A program made the translations under genes and the position numbers. The notes under the pieces were generated by a model. That model made no database searches. It was given only the letters and a program-made list of their open reading frames with translations, and was not told where the DNA came from. Source: Pseudoruegeria sp. HB172150 (GTDB lineage: Bacteria > Pseudomonadota > Alphaproteobacteria > Rhodobacterales > Rhodobacteraceae). From it: a DNA stretch of 64,000 nucleotides. Positions within the stretch are counted from its first letter, which is position 1; every line of letters begins with the position of its first letter. Positions 1 through 9,032 of the stretch are shown piece after piece. The DNA lies in contig NZ_JAATNG010000001.1 in assembly GCF_013184805.1 (NCBI RefSeq), positions 2,232,001 through 2,296,000 of the forward strand, read 5' to 3'.

Positions 1-3000
1 CTGAGCCATGGCGACGGCGTTGCCATCGGTCAGGTGGGCGGCGCCTTTGACCTGGAAGTGACGCCGGTCCAGCACACGGATCCGGGACTGGCCGAGGCGC
101 TTGCCGAGGGAATAACCGGCGGGCTGGAGTTTTCGTATGCCGAAGGCGAGGCACTGACCTTCCCGGGCTTCGACCTGACAATCGGCGATGCGCGGCTGGC
201 CGGTCGTGCCGAGGTCGGCGGCCTGAGCGACGGCGGCAACGTGCGCGTCGATGCCGATGTCTCGGTGACGGCGAGCGACATCGCCCGGTTCTCGACACTT
301 GCGGGGCGCGATCTGGGCGGCTCGGCGGAACTGTCGGTGAGCGGCTGGGTCGAACCGCTGGGCGGAGCGTTCGACCTGAGCTTCGATGGTACGACGCAGG
401 ACCTGGCGCTGGATGTCGAACAGCTTGACCCGCTGATCACCGGCGAAGGCACACTGTCGGCCAACGTGGCGCGGGGCGCGGAAGGCGTGCAGCTCGACAA
501 TCTGGCGATCGTGACCGACGCGACGAACCTGAGCGCCAGCGGCACGCTGGCGACGGGTGCGGGCAGCGGGCGCATTTCGCTGACCGTAGCCGACGCTGCT
601 CTGGCCGTGCCGGGGCTGGACGGGCCCGCATCGCTTAACGGCGCGTTCGCGCTGGAGGGAGATGACTGGGATCTCGATATCGCCGTCGAGGGACCGGGCG
701 GGCTGAACGCCGACATGGACGGAACGGTCACGCTAACGGATGGCACGCCAAGGGCGTTCACCGGGGTGCTGGATCTGGCTGTGGATGCGCTTGAGCCCTA
801 TTCGGAGCTTGCCGGGCGCAGGCTGGGCGGCGCCGCCGACCTGTCGATCCGGGGGAGCGGCGATCTGGAACAGCTGACCGGTCGCACGGAGGTCAGCGGA
901 ACGACCAGCGATCTGATCGTCGATGTCGAGATCGCCGATGCAATCCTGGCCGGTGACGGGACTTTGGATGTTGCCGTCACGCGCGAAGCGGACGGATCAA
1001 TCATCATCGAGCGCGGACGGGCGCAGACGCCGCAACTGCGCGCAGATGTCAGCGGAAGCTACACGCCCGAATCGAGCGATCTGCGGTTCGACGTGGCGAT
1101 GTCGAATATGGGGCTGGTTCTGCCCAGCCTTACCGGACCGGTGTCGGCACGGGGGACGGCCCAGGCGACCGGCGACGACTGGACCGTCGATACCGTTCTG
1201 ACCGGTCCCGGCGAACTTGATGCGACCTTGTCGGGCAACGTGTCGCTACCCGATTGGAAGCCCACTGATTTTTCCGGCGATCTGGATATCGCCGTCGCGT
1301 CTCTGGCCCCCTATTCCGAGCTGGCGGGCCGCACGCTGGGTGGCGGCGCGGATCTGTCGATTCGTGCCAGCGGCAACGTGCCAGATCTCACTGGGCGCGC
1401 GGAAGTGAGCGGAACGACCAGCGATCTGATCGTCGATGTCGAGATTGCCGATGCCCTGTTGGCGGGGGACGGAACTTTGGACATCTCAGTCGCGCGCGCG
1501 GCGGACGGGTCGATAACTGTCGATCGCGGGCGGGCTGAGACGCCACAGCTGCGCGCCGATGTCAGCGGCAGCTATACGCCAGAGGCCAGCGATCTGACAT
1601 TTGACGTGGCAATGTCGGATCTTGGGCTGGTGGCACCCAATCTCAACGGGCCGGTCACGGCACGCGGGACCGCGCAGGCGACGGGAGACGACTGGACCGT
1701 CGACACATCGCTGACCGGACCGGGAGAGCTGGATGCGACGCTGTCGGGCACGGTGTCGCTGCCGGACTGGAAGCCGACAGACTTTTCGGCGGATCTGGAT
1801 TTCGCAGTCGCGTCGCTTGACCCCTATTCCGGCCTTGCGGGCCGGACGCTGGGTGGCGGGGCGGACCTGTCGATCACCGCAAGCGGCAACGCCTCTACCC
1901 TGACCGGAAGCGCCGAGGTCAGCGGCACCGCACGCAGCTTGAGCATCGGCATCCCGGATGTGGACGCCCTGTTGCGCGGCGACAGCACGGTGGACATCGC
2001 TGTAAGCCGGAGCGAGGACGGTACCGTCAATGTCCAGCGTGCGCGGGTTCAGACGCCGCAGTTGAGCGCGAGCTTTGACGGAAACTACGGCAGCCGCGGC
2101 GGGACGCTGACGTTCGAAGCGCGCCTGAACGACCTGGGGCTGTTCGCGCCGGGTATCAGCGGACCTGTGACCGCTCAGGGCAGCGCCAGGTCCACGGGCG
2201 GCGACTGGACAGTGGACGTATCCGCCACCGGACCGGGCGGTATCACCTCTCGCGTGACGGGCACCGCCGCGCCGGACTTCCAGAGCGCCAACCTGAACGC
2301 CGTGGGCGCCGGGCCGCTAGAACTGGTGAACCGTTTCATCTCTCCGAACCTTGTGAGCGGGCGTCTGGATTACAATCTGTCGCTGAACGGACCGCTGGCG
2401 CTGAATTCGGTGTCCGGCACGGCGAGCACGTCGAATGCAAGCCTGACGGTGCCGGTGGCCAATGTGCGGCTGACCGGGATCAATGCCACGGCGAACCTGA
2501 ACAGCGGACAGGTGCAGCTGTCCGTCGACGCGAGCAGCGCGGAAGGCGGGAGGCTGCGGGTGACCGGTTCGGTCGGAATGACGGCGCCGTTCAACGGCGA
2601 TCTGAGCGTCGACCTGTTCAACCTGGGTCTCGTCGATCCGGGGCTTTACGAAACCACGGTCAGCGGCGGGCTGACCGTGACCGGGCCTCTGACGGGCGGC
2701 GCGATGATCGCGGGGAACCTGACGCTTGGGCCCGTGGAGGTTCGCATCCCCGACGGGTTCGGAAGCTCGGGCGGGTCGCTGCCATCGCTGGTGCACCTTT
2801 ATGAGCCCGCCGATGTGCGCCTGACACGGAAACGCGCCGGCATGCTTGAGACGGATTCCAGCCGCAAGGGGACCGTCGGCTACGGGCTGGACGTGCGCAT
2901 CGACGCGCCGTCGCGGATCTTCATTCGCGGGCGCGGGCTGGATGCGGAAATGGGCGGTTCTCTGCGCGTCACCGGTACGACGACGGCGCCGGTCACGCAG

Positions 3001-3573
3001 GGCGGGTTCGAGCTGATCCGCGGGCGGCTGGACGTTCTGAGCGAGCGGATCGACCTGACCGAAGGCTCGATCCGGCTGCAGGGTGACTTCAACCCGTATA
3101 TCCGCATGGTGGCCACGACGACCTCTGGCGATATCACAGTGGAAATCGTCATCGAGGGCTTTGCGGACAATCCGGAACTGACGGTGACCTCTTCACCCGA
3201 ACTTCCCGAGGAAGAGATCCTTGCGCATCTGCTGTTCGGGCAGAGTGTCACCGATATCTCGGCCCTGCAGGCGCTGCAGCTGGCTTCGGCGGTGCGCACA
3301 CTGTCGGGCGCGGGCGGCACTGGTATCGTCGAGCGGCTGCGGCAGAATTCGGGGCTGGACGATCTGGAAATCGTGACGTCGGAGGACGGATCGGCCGGTG
3401 TCCGCGCCGGGAAGTACCTTTCGGACAACCTCTATACCAGCGTCGAGGTGAATTCGGACGGCGAGACCGAGATCAACCTGAACCTGAACATCACCAACAG
3501 CGTCACGGCGCGCGGCATGGCCAATTCGGAAGGCGATACCGGGATCGGGATCTATTTCGAGCGCGATTACTGA
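1..3573 (+). CDS. tamB: TamB, translocation and assembly module subunit (5' end outside window)
   Basis: The reading frame is open to the left edge, so this is the C-terminal 1190 residues of a larger protein. TamB is an inner-membrane-anchored periplasmic protein of the AsmA-like lipid-transfer superfamily that works with the outer-membrane protein TamA. The C-terminal TamB domain (former DUF490) covers roughly the last 350 residues and ends in the typical aromatic GIGIYFERDY tail. Most of the visible part is beta-rich repeats of about 171 residues (units begin near 286, 796, 1309 and 1822), matching the repetitive groove architecture of the family. No tamA is visible here; it may lie upstream. 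A GC-rich hairpin follows the stop codon. Confidence 0.93.
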   Translation: MSHGDGVAIGQVGGAFDLEVTPVQHTDPGLAEALAEGITGGLEFSYAEGEALTFPGFDLTIGDARLAGRAEVGGLSDGGNVRVDADVSVTASDIARFSTLAGRDLGGSAELSVSGWVEPLGGAFDLSFDGTTQDLALDVEQLDPLITGEGTLSANVARGAEGVQLDNLAIVTDATNLSASGTLATGAGSGRISLTVADAALAVPGLDGPASLNGAFALEGDDWDLDIAVEGPGGLNADMDGTVTLTDGTPRAFTGVLDLAVDALEPYSELAGRRLGGAADLSIRGSGDLEQLTGRTEVSGTTSDLIVDVEIADAILAGDGTLDVAVTREADGSIIIERGRAQTPQLRADVSGSYTPESSDLRFDVAMSNMGLVLPSLTGPVSARGTAQATGDDWTVDTVLTGPGELDATLSGNVSLPDWKPTDFSGDLDIAVASLAPYSELAGRTLGGGADLSIRASGNVPDLTGRAEVSGTTSDLIVDVEIADALLAGDGTLDISVARAADGSITVDRGRAETPQLRADVSGSYTPEASDLTFDVAMSDLGLVAPNLNGPVTARGTAQATGDDWTVDTSLTGPGELDATLSGTVSLPDWKPTDFSADLDFAVASLDPYSGLAGRTLGGGADLSITASGNASTLTGSAEVSGTARSLSIGIPDVDALLRGDSTVDIAVSRSEDGTVNVQRARVQTPQLSASFDGNYGSRGGTLTFEARLNDLGLFAPGISGPVTAQGSARSTGGDWTVDVSATGPGGITSRVTGTAAPDFQSANLNAVGAGPLELVNRFISPNLVSGRLDYNLSLNGPLALNSVSGTASTSNASLTVPVANVRLTGINATANLNSGQVQLSVDASSAEGGRLRVTGSVGMTAPFNGDLSVDLFNLGLVDPGLYETTVSGGLTVTGPLTGGAMIAGNLTLGPVEVRIPDGFGSSGGSLPSLVHLYEPADVRLTRKRAGMLETDSSRKGTVGYGLDVRIDAPSRIFIRGRGLDAEMGGSLRVTGTTTAPVTQGGFELIRGRLDVLSERIDLTEGSIRLQGDFNPYIRMVATTTSGDITVEIVIEGFADNPELTVTSSPELPEEEILAHLLFGQSVTDISALQALQLASAVRTLSGAGGTGIVERLRQNSGLDDLEIVTSEDGSAGVRAGKYLSDNLYTSVEVNSDGETEINLNLNITNSVTARGMANSEGDTGIGIYFERDY
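286..2334 (+). repeat. Four in-frame ~171-residue repeats inside tamB
   Basis: Units start near 286 (diverged), 796, 1309 and 1822. The last three starts are exactly 513 bases apart, the first 510. Landmarks recurring in each unit are (P)YSxLAGRxLGG, a TPQLRADVSG-like block, GDDWTVD and LTGPGELDA. Units 2 and 3 are the most alike at both DNA and protein level, which suggests recent internal duplication. Confidence 0.85.
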
Positions 3574-3581
3574 CCGGCGTT

Positions 3582-3603
3582 CCGGCGCCTGACGTGGCGC
3601 CGG
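3582..3603 (+). terminator. Putative terminator hairpin after tamB
   Basis: A perfect 8-base-pair stem CCGGCGCC / GGCGCCGG with a 6-base loop lies 9 bases after the tamB stop. It is followed by gcttgttc, a weak T-rich tail. Position and stability fit a transcription stop, but the tail is poor. Confidence 0.5.
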
Positions 3604-3703
3604 GCTTGTTCATTCCAGACAAGGGATGTCGTTTCCGGGCACTCGGGTTCGCAAATCCTCGGGTAGCGTCTGCGCAAAACGCGCCGCAACGGGGAGCCTC
3701 TTC

Positions 3704-6106
3704 ATGAAATCGCAATACCGGGTCGTGGTCATTGGCGGCGGGGTCGTCGGGGCCTCGGTGCTCTATCACCTGGCGAAATTCGGCTGGACCGACATCGCGC
3801 TGATCGAGCGGTCGGTGCTGACGGCGGGGTCCTCGTGGCATGCCGCGGGCGGCATCCACGCGCTGAACGCCGACCCGAACATGGCGGCGCTGCAGGCCTA
3901 TACGATCGACCTGCTGTCCGAGATCGAAAAGGAGTCGGGGCAGGATATCGGGCTGCACATGACCGGCGGCGTGACCATCGCATCGTCTCCGGTGCGCTGG
4001 GAATGGCTGCAGTCGGCGCATCGGGTGTACCAGTCCATCGGCATCGACGACACGCATCTGATGACGCCGGACGAGATCACCAAGATCCATCCGCTGATGA
4101 ACATGGACGGCGTGCTGGGCGGCATGTGGGCGGAGCGCGAGGGTTATGTCGACACGACGGGCGTGGTGCATGCCTATGCCAAATGCGGCCGGATGCGCGG
4201 CGCCGAGGTGATCGAGCACAACCGCGTGCTGGAGCTGCACTGGAAAGGCGACGGCTGGGACGTGGTGACCGAGAAGGGTACTGTGCGGGCCGAGCATGTG
4301 GTGAATGCGGGCGGTCTGTGGGCGAAGCAGTGCGGGCGCATGGCGGGGCTGGAGCTGCCGGTATCGCCGCTGTCGCACCACTACCTGCATACCGACACGA
4401 TCCCGGAACTGGCGGACCGCGCGGGCGAGATCCCGATGTGCGTGGACCCGGAAGGGTTCTTTTATTCGCGGCAGTACCAGAAGGGGATGCTGATCGGCAT
4501 CTACGAGGTCAACCACGCCCACTGGATGATGGACGGGGCGCCGTGGAATTACGGCATCGAGCTGTTGCAGGAGGATCCGGACCGGATCGAGCACGAGCTG
4601 ACCTGCGCGTTCGAGCGGTTCCCTGCCCTGCAGACCGTCGGCGTGAAGGACTGGGTGCACGGCGCCTTCACCTTCTCGCCCGACGGCAACCCGCTGGTCG
4701 GGCCAGTGGACGGCGTGCCGAACTACTGGCTGGCCTGCGGCGTGATGGCGGGCTTCCTGCAGGGCGGCGGCGTCGGCAAGACGCTGGCCGAATGGATGAT
4801 CCACGGCGAGACCGAGGCGGACGCCTGGTCGATGGATATCGCACGCTACGGCGCGTTCGCGTCGAACAAGGAATACATCCGGCAGACCACGGGGCAGTTC
4901 TATTCCCGCCGTTTCGTGATGACCTATCCGAACGAGCAGCTGCCCGCGGGGCGGCCGCTGAAGATGGCGCCTGCGCATTCCGAGATGAAGGCGGCCGGGG
5001 CGCGCTGGGGTATCAGCTGGGGGCTGGAGACGCCGCTGTACTTCGCGCCGGAAGGGTTCGAGGAAACGCCGTCGCTGCGCCGGTCGAACGCGCATGACAT
5101 CGTCGGCGCCGAGTGCCGCGCGGTGCGCGAGGCGGTGGGGCTGCTCGATATCTCGGGCTTCTCACGCTACGAGGTCACCGGTCCGAACGCCGAAGCGTGG
5201 CTGGACCGGGTGATGGCGGGCAAGCTGCCGAAGCCGGGCCGCGCCCGGCTGGCGCCGATGCTGTCGCATTCGGGGCGGCTGATGGGCGACCTGACCGTGT
5301 TCAACTGGGGCGACGGCACCTGGTGGATCATGGGGTCCTACTATCTGCGGGCGTGGCACATGCGCTGGTTCAACGCGCGTTATGGCGACGGCGTGATGGT
5401 GCGGGACATCTCGGACGACTGGGTCGGGTTCTCTCTCAACGGGCCGAAATCGACCGAGGTGCTGAACCGGCTGACCAACGGCGATGTCACCCTGCCCTTC
5501 ATGGGCTGCGCGTCGCTGGATGTCGGGCTGGTGCGGGCGAAGGTCGGGCGGCTGTCGGTGACGGGGGAGCTGGGCTACGAGATCAACTGCCGCGCGTCGG
5601 AGCATATCGGGCTGCGGCGGGCCCTGCTGGAGGCGGGTGCGCAAAGCGGGCTGAAGGAGATCGGGTACAATGCCCTGGGCTCTCTGCGGCTGGAAAAGAG
5701 CTTTGGCATCTGGAGCCGGGAGTTCACGCAGGACCGGACCCCGGGGATGACCGGGATGGACCGCTGGATCGACTGGGACAAGGCCGATTTCATCGGCCGT
5801 GACGGGGCTGTTGCCGAGCGCGACGGCAACGGGCCGGCGCGGAAGATCGTGACGCTTGAGATCGATGCGGAGGACGCGGATGCCAGCGGCTATGAACCCG
5901 TCTGGCGCGATGGGACCGTCGTGGGGTTCGTCACATCGGGCGGGTATGGCCACTATATCGGGAAATCCATCGCGCTGGCGCTGCTGGATGTGGACAGCGG
6001 GGCCGCGGGAACGGAATTGTCAGTCCACGTCGTTGGCCGCGAACGTCCGGCGCGGGTGCTTTCAGCGTCGCCCTACGATCCGGACGGAAAGGCGATGCGG
6101 GGTTGA
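3704..6106 (+). CDS. FAD-dependent dehydrogenase with C-terminal GcvT domain (dimethylglycine/sarcosine dehydrogenase type)
   Basis: This 800-residue protein probably oxidatively demethylates an N-methylated glycine (dimethylglycine or sarcosine) and passes the one-carbon unit to tetrahydrofolate. Residues 1-380 form a DAO-type FAD domain with the Rossmann motif VVIGGGVVGAS near residue 7 and TAGSSWHAAGG near 45; the His in this motif binds FAD covalently in characterised dimethylglycine and sarcosine dehydrogenases. A linker and an aminomethyltransferase-like (GcvT, folate-binding) half follow from about residue 430. The start was set at the ATG at 3704, preceded by ggggag at 3691, rather than an in-frame start 78 bases upstream without an RBS. 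The exact substrate cannot be decided from sequence. Confidence 0.85.
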   Translation: MKSQYRVVVIGGGVVGASVLYHLAKFGWTDIALIERSVLTAGSSWHAAGGIHALNADPNMAALQAYTIDLLSEIEKESGQDIGLHMTGGVTIASSPVRWEWLQSAHRVYQSIGIDDTHLMTPDEITKIHPLMNMDGVLGGMWAEREGYVDTTGVVHAYAKCGRMRGAEVIEHNRVLELHWKGDGWDVVTEKGTVRAEHVVNAGGLWAKQCGRMAGLELPVSPLSHHYLHTDTIPELADRAGEIPMCVDPEGFFYSRQYQKGMLIGIYEVNHAHWMMDGAPWNYGIELLQEDPDRIEHELTCAFERFPALQTVGVKDWVHGAFTFSPDGNPLVGPVDGVPNYWLACGVMAGFLQGGGVGKTLAEWMIHGETEADAWSMDIARYGAFASNKEYIRQTTGQFYSRRFVMTYPNEQLPAGRPLKMAPAHSEMKAAGARWGISWGLETPLYFAPEGFEETPSLRRSNAHDIVGAECRAVREAVGLLDISGFSRYEVTGPNAEAWLDRVMAGKLPKPGRARLAPMLSHSGRLMGDLTVFNWGDGTWWIMGSYYLRAWHMRWFNARYGDGVMVRDISDDWVGFSLNGPKSTEVLNRLTNGDVTLPFMGCASLDVGLVRAKVGRLSVTGELGYEINCRASEHIGLRRALLEAGAQSGLKEIGYNALGSLRLEKSFGIWSREFTQDRTPGMTGMDRWIDWDKADFIGRDGAVAERDGNGPARKIVTLEIDAEDADASGYEPVWRDGTVVGFVTSGGYGHYIGKSIALALLDVDSGAAGTELSVHVVGRERPARVLSASPYDPDGKAMRG

Positions 6107-6157
6107 CCGCAAACGCTTTTGCAATGGCCCACCGGCAGACGGAATCGCCGATAAAGT

Positions 6158-6202
6158 ACCCCGACGCCCATCGCGATGTCGGCTTCGCATGGGCGCCGGG
6201 GT
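6158..6202 (+). terminator. Hairpin after the dimethylglycine dehydrogenase-type gene
   Basis: ACCCCGACGCCCA (6158-6170) pairs with TGGGCGCCGGGGT (6190-6202) with one mismatch, with a small inner stem (gcga/tcgc) in the loop. It sits between convergent genes and is followed by a short T run. It is a plausible terminator, possibly for both strands. Confidence 0.5.
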
Positions 6203-6213
6203 TTGGGATCGTG

Positions 6214-6714
6214 TCAGTCTTCCAGATTGGCGACGACTCGATCCGCAAAGGCTTCGATCAGCGCATCGTAGAAGTCGCGGTCGGCCACGGTGATAACCGC
6301 GACGTCCGTCCCGACGACGAAGTACTGTTGAGCGTTGTCGTAGTTAACGGTCAGATCGTACGCCTCGTAGGCCGAGTTGTTGGACTCGTGGCTGATCTTC
6401 ACGCGGCCGGCGAGCTGGCTGTCGGCGATGCCGGTGAGCGACTCGAGAGTGCTGGCCAGAACGACTTCGTCGATGTCGACCGAGATGCGGAGCGCCTCTT
6501 CGTCCTCGGAAACGAAGTTGCCGACCAGCTTGGCGACGATCGCGTTCTCCAGGTCTTCGGCGATGTTGGTCCAGTGAGCGCCGGCTTCGGCATTGCCGAT
6601 CTCGTCGAGATCGACCTCGACCTTGACGGCTTCGACATCGGGCATCGCAAAGGTCGCGACAGGCACAGCGGCCAGCGAAGCGGTCAAGGCGGTAACGGTC
6701 AGAATACGCAGCAT
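6214..6714 (-). CDS. Small secreted protein of unknown function
   Basis: This 166-residue protein starts with a clear Sec signal peptide (MLRILTVTALTASLAAVPVA, likely cleaved after TFA near residue 23). The mature part is acidic, rich in Asp, Glu, Val and Ala, without cysteines or recognisable motifs, and ends in NLED. gggag stands just upstream of the ATG. It is probably periplasmic. I do not recognise the family. It is a single gene, convergent with the dehydrogenase gene on its left and divergent from the next gene. Confidence 0.7.
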   Translation of the reverse strand: MLRILTVTALTASLAAVPVATFAMPDVEAVKVEVDLDEIGNAEAGAHWTNIAEDLENAIVAKLVGNFVSEDEEALRISVDIDEVVLASTLESLTGIADSQLAGRVKISHESNNSAYEAYDLTVNYDNAQQYFVVGTDVAVITVADRDFYDALIEAFADRVVANLED

Positions 6715-7073
6715 ATCTTGTCTCCCATTCAGAAGGTTGCAGCCTCAGGCGGCCGCTTGGAAAAGCAGACGCGCGGGGGCCACGTCCGGTTCCGCTGCGC
6801 ACCAAGAAAACGTCGAATGCCGCAGGATATCGCCGGATCCACGCGGATTTGGGCGGATTGGCACCGAACGCAACCCACGGGCCGGAACCTGCAGCCGTGG
6901 CCGGGCGTTGGTTTTTTTGGCCGTTCCTGCCGCGCAGTCGGGAAACAGCTGAATTTCCATCCCACCCCGCCGCTGCCAGCGGGCCGCCTTCGGCGCCGTG
7001 TCCGCCAGATCATCCGCTTGACCCCCTAAAGAAGCTGGGACACCGTCCCGTTCAAATGCCAAAGAGGACATGA
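6715..7073. other. Intergenic region of 359 bases between divergent genes
   Basis: It must hold the promoters of the leftward secreted-protein gene and the rightward FAD oxidoreductase gene. A 6-base-pair inverted repeat (CCACGG 6875-6880, CCGTGG 6895-6900) precedes a run of seven T at 6912-6918, too far from the stem for a classic terminator. A TTGACC hexamer lies at 7018-7023 without a convincing -10 partner. aaagagga at 7061 is the RBS of the next gene. I see no further gene in it. Confidence 0.45.
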
Positions 7074-8378
7074 ATGAGCACTCCCGACGCAATCATCATC
7101 GGCACCGGAGTCATCGGCGCGGCCACTGCATTCGAACTGGCCAAGGCCGGATGGAAGACCCTTTCGCTGGACCGGAACCAGCAGGCGGGGCACGGTTCGA
7201 CCGCGGGTTCCTGCGCGATTATCCGGATGCACTATTCGACGTTCGACGGAACCGCGTTCGCCTGGGAAGGCTATCACTACTGGCGCGACTGGGCAGAGTA
7301 TCTGGGACTGCCCGACGGCGACAATCTGGCGCCGTTCCGGGAGACCGGGTGTCTGGTGATGAAGACCGAGGGCAACGATTACCTGTCGAAGCACATCAAG
7401 AATTCCGCGGCGCTGAACATCCCGTTCGAGGAATGGGGACCGGAAGAAGTGAACAAGCGGCTGCCGGTCTATTCCTTGGACAGTTACGCGCCGCCCAAGG
7501 CCAAGGATGACCCGGACTTCGGGCAGCCGAACGGCAAGCAGCTGCGCGGTGGGGTGTACTGGCCGAACGCCGGTTACGTGACCGATCCGGCGCTGTCGGC
7601 GCAGAACCTGATGGCGGCGGCAAAGCTGCACGGGGCGGAGACGCGGATGGGTGTCGAGGTGGTCGAAATCCTGAAGGATGGCGGCCGAGTGAAGGGCGTG
7701 AAGCTGGCGGATGGCGAGGAGATCCACGCGCCGGTGGTGATCAACGTTGCCGGGCCGGGATCCTGCTTTGTCAACGAGATGGCCGGGGTGACCGGCGAGA
7801 TGACCATTGCGACGCGGCCATTGCGGCAGGAGGTCGTGCATGTGCCGTCGCCGGAAGGCTTCGACTTCGAGCATGACGGCACCATCGTGTCGGACAGCGA
7901 TATCGCCTGCTATTGCCGGCCGGAGCACGGCAACCACATCCTGATCGGCTCGGAAGATCCGGAATGCGACCCGCATTACTGGACCGAGAGCGACACCGAG
8001 TACGACCATAACTTCACGGATCAGTGGACCACGCAGGCGATGCGGTATGCGCAGCGGGTGCCGTCGCTGGGGATTCCTAGCCGGATGCGAGGTGTGGTGG
8101 ACCTTTACGACGCCTCGACCGACTGGATTCCGATCTACGACAAGTCCTCGCTGGGCGGATATTACATGGCCTGCGGGACCAGCGGGAACCAGTACAAGAA
8201 CGCCCCGATCGCGGGCAAGCTGATGGCGGCGCTGGTCGCTTACTGTGAGGACGGCAACGACCACGACACGGCACCGATGACGTTCACCCTGCCCTATATC
8301 GGTCACGAGATCGACGCCGGGTTCTATTCGCGCAAGCGCCCGATCAACGAGGAATCCAGTTTTTCCGTGCTGGGTTAG
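7074..8378 (+). CDS. FAD-dependent oxidoreductase, DAO/sarcosine oxidase beta-like
   Basis: This 434-residue protein of the DAO (D-amino acid/sarcosine oxidase) family has the FAD-binding motif GTGVIGAATAFELAKAG near residue 9, followed by GHGSTAGSCAIIRMHY, a variant of the flavin-contacting loop. Length and single-domain layout fit the sarcosine oxidase beta/monomeric type; there is no GcvT half. It likely oxidises an N-methylated or secondary amine, consistent with the dimethylglycine-type enzyme 1 kb upstream, but the substrate is inferred only. aaagagga precedes the ATG. A strong hairpin follows the gene. Confidence 0.8.
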   Translation: MSTPDAIIIGTGVIGAATAFELAKAGWKTLSLDRNQQAGHGSTAGSCAIIRMHYSTFDGTAFAWEGYHYWRDWAEYLGLPDGDNLAPFRETGCLVMKTEGNDYLSKHIKNSAALNIPFEEWGPEEVNKRLPVYSLDSYAPPKAKDDPDFGQPNGKQLRGGVYWPNAGYVTDPALSAQNLMAAAKLHGAETRMGVEVVEILKDGGRVKGVKLADGEEIHAPVVINVAGPGSCFVNEMAGVTGEMTIATRPLRQEVVHVPSPEGFDFEHDGTIVSDSDIACYCRPEHGNHILIGSEDPECDPHYWTESDTEYDHNFTDQWTTQAMRYAQRVPSLGIPSRMRGVVDLYDASTDWIPIYDKSSLGGYYMACGTSGNQYKNAPIAGKLMAALVAYCEDGNDHDTAPMTFTLPYIGHEIDAGFYSRKRPINEESSFSVLG

Positions 8379-8390
8379 GCTCAACGCAAA

Positions 8391-8414
8391 ACGCCCGGCC
8401 GACTGGCCGGGCGT
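8391..8414. terminator. Convergent terminator hairpin
   Basis: A perfect 10-base-pair stem ACGCCCGGCC / GGCCGGGCGT with a 4-base loop lies between two genes that end toward each other. On the minus strand the stem is followed by TTTGCG, and on the plus strand it is preceded by aaa, so it may stop transcription of both genes. Confidence 0.75.
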
Positions 8415-8438
8415 TACATCCTGCAGACCGGGATCCGG

Positions 8439-8807
8439 CTATCTTACCAGATCGAACGCCTCGACATTGCCGCGGCCGCATCGCGCGCAGCAGTTTTCGC
8501 AGTTGTAGCCATCATTCGGCCCGACGCCCCAATAGGTGCTGGAATTGTTCCGCTCCCACGCGCCGTAGCAGATCAGTTCGTCGTAATTGCACGACAGGTT
8601 GAACGTGGACCGGCCCTGATAGGCGTCCATGACGTAGACCTGATCGTTGCCCGGCCACACATGGTTGCGGTCCTGGCTGTAGAATTCCAGGCTGATTGTC
8701 CGGTCGTAGTTGCTGCCGATGGTCCAGAGCAGCGTGTCCGCGCCGGCCAGTGCGGGCAGCGTCACCGTCAACATGAACGCCGCGACCAATGTCTTGAGGT
8801 AAGTCAT
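8439..8807 (-). CDS. Small cysteine-rich secreted protein of unknown function
   Basis: This 122-residue protein has a signal peptide (MTYLKTLVAAFMLTVTLPALAGA) and a short mature part rich in Tyr, Trp and Asn. It contains six cysteines, four of them close together in NCENCCARCGRG near the C-terminus and two in the segment CNYDELIC. The spacing suggests disulfides or metal binding in the periplasm or outside the cell. cggag precedes the ATG. Its upstream region contains a striking palindrome. The family is not recognised. Confidence 0.65.
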   Translation of the reverse strand: MTYLKTLVAAFMLTVTLPALAGADTLLWTIGSNYDRTISLEFYSQDRNHVWPGNDQVYVMDAYQGRSTFNLSCNYDELICYGAWERNNSSTYWGVGPNDGYNCENCCARCGRGNVEAFDLVR

Positions 8808-8930
8808 CTAATTCTCCGTTTCCCTCTGCCCGGTCCCCGGTGCGCCGCCCCCAGCGACACGACAAAAACCGGCGCGCGCGGGGACCACGAACGGCTCGCC
8901 GGTATGAACAAAGCTGCATGAGCACTTGCA

Positions 8931-8958
8931 AGCATGCATGCTTAATAGCATGCATGCT
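8931..8958. promoter_or_regulatory. Inverted repeat AGCATGCATGC-N6-GCATGCATGCT upstream of the Cys-rich gene
   Basis: Two 11-base arms, each built on the self-complementary core GCATGC, face each other across ttaata, about 125 bases upstream of the Cys-rich gene start. An outer pair (tgagca at 8919-8924, tgctca at 8955-8960) adds symmetry. The surrounding sequence is AT-richer than the genes. It could be an operator for a dimeric regulator or a structured RNA element. The binding protein is unknown. Confidence 0.5.
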
Positions 8959-9032
8959 CACGATAATGAGAGTGCCAATCCCCGCAACCGGAAACTCCGG
9001 CTACGAAGGAATTGTCACGAAATTCTTGCTAA

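Noticed and set aside
3503-5095. Long leftward frame of about 530 residues within tamB and the dehydrogenase gene
   Set aside because: It is antisense to a well-supported gene and is full of Arg, His and Pro low-complexity, as expected for GC-rich antisense frames.
7026-8384. Leftward frame of about 450 residues opposite the DAO-type gene
   Set aside because: It mirrors the real gene, has no motif and no RBS, and typical antisense composition.
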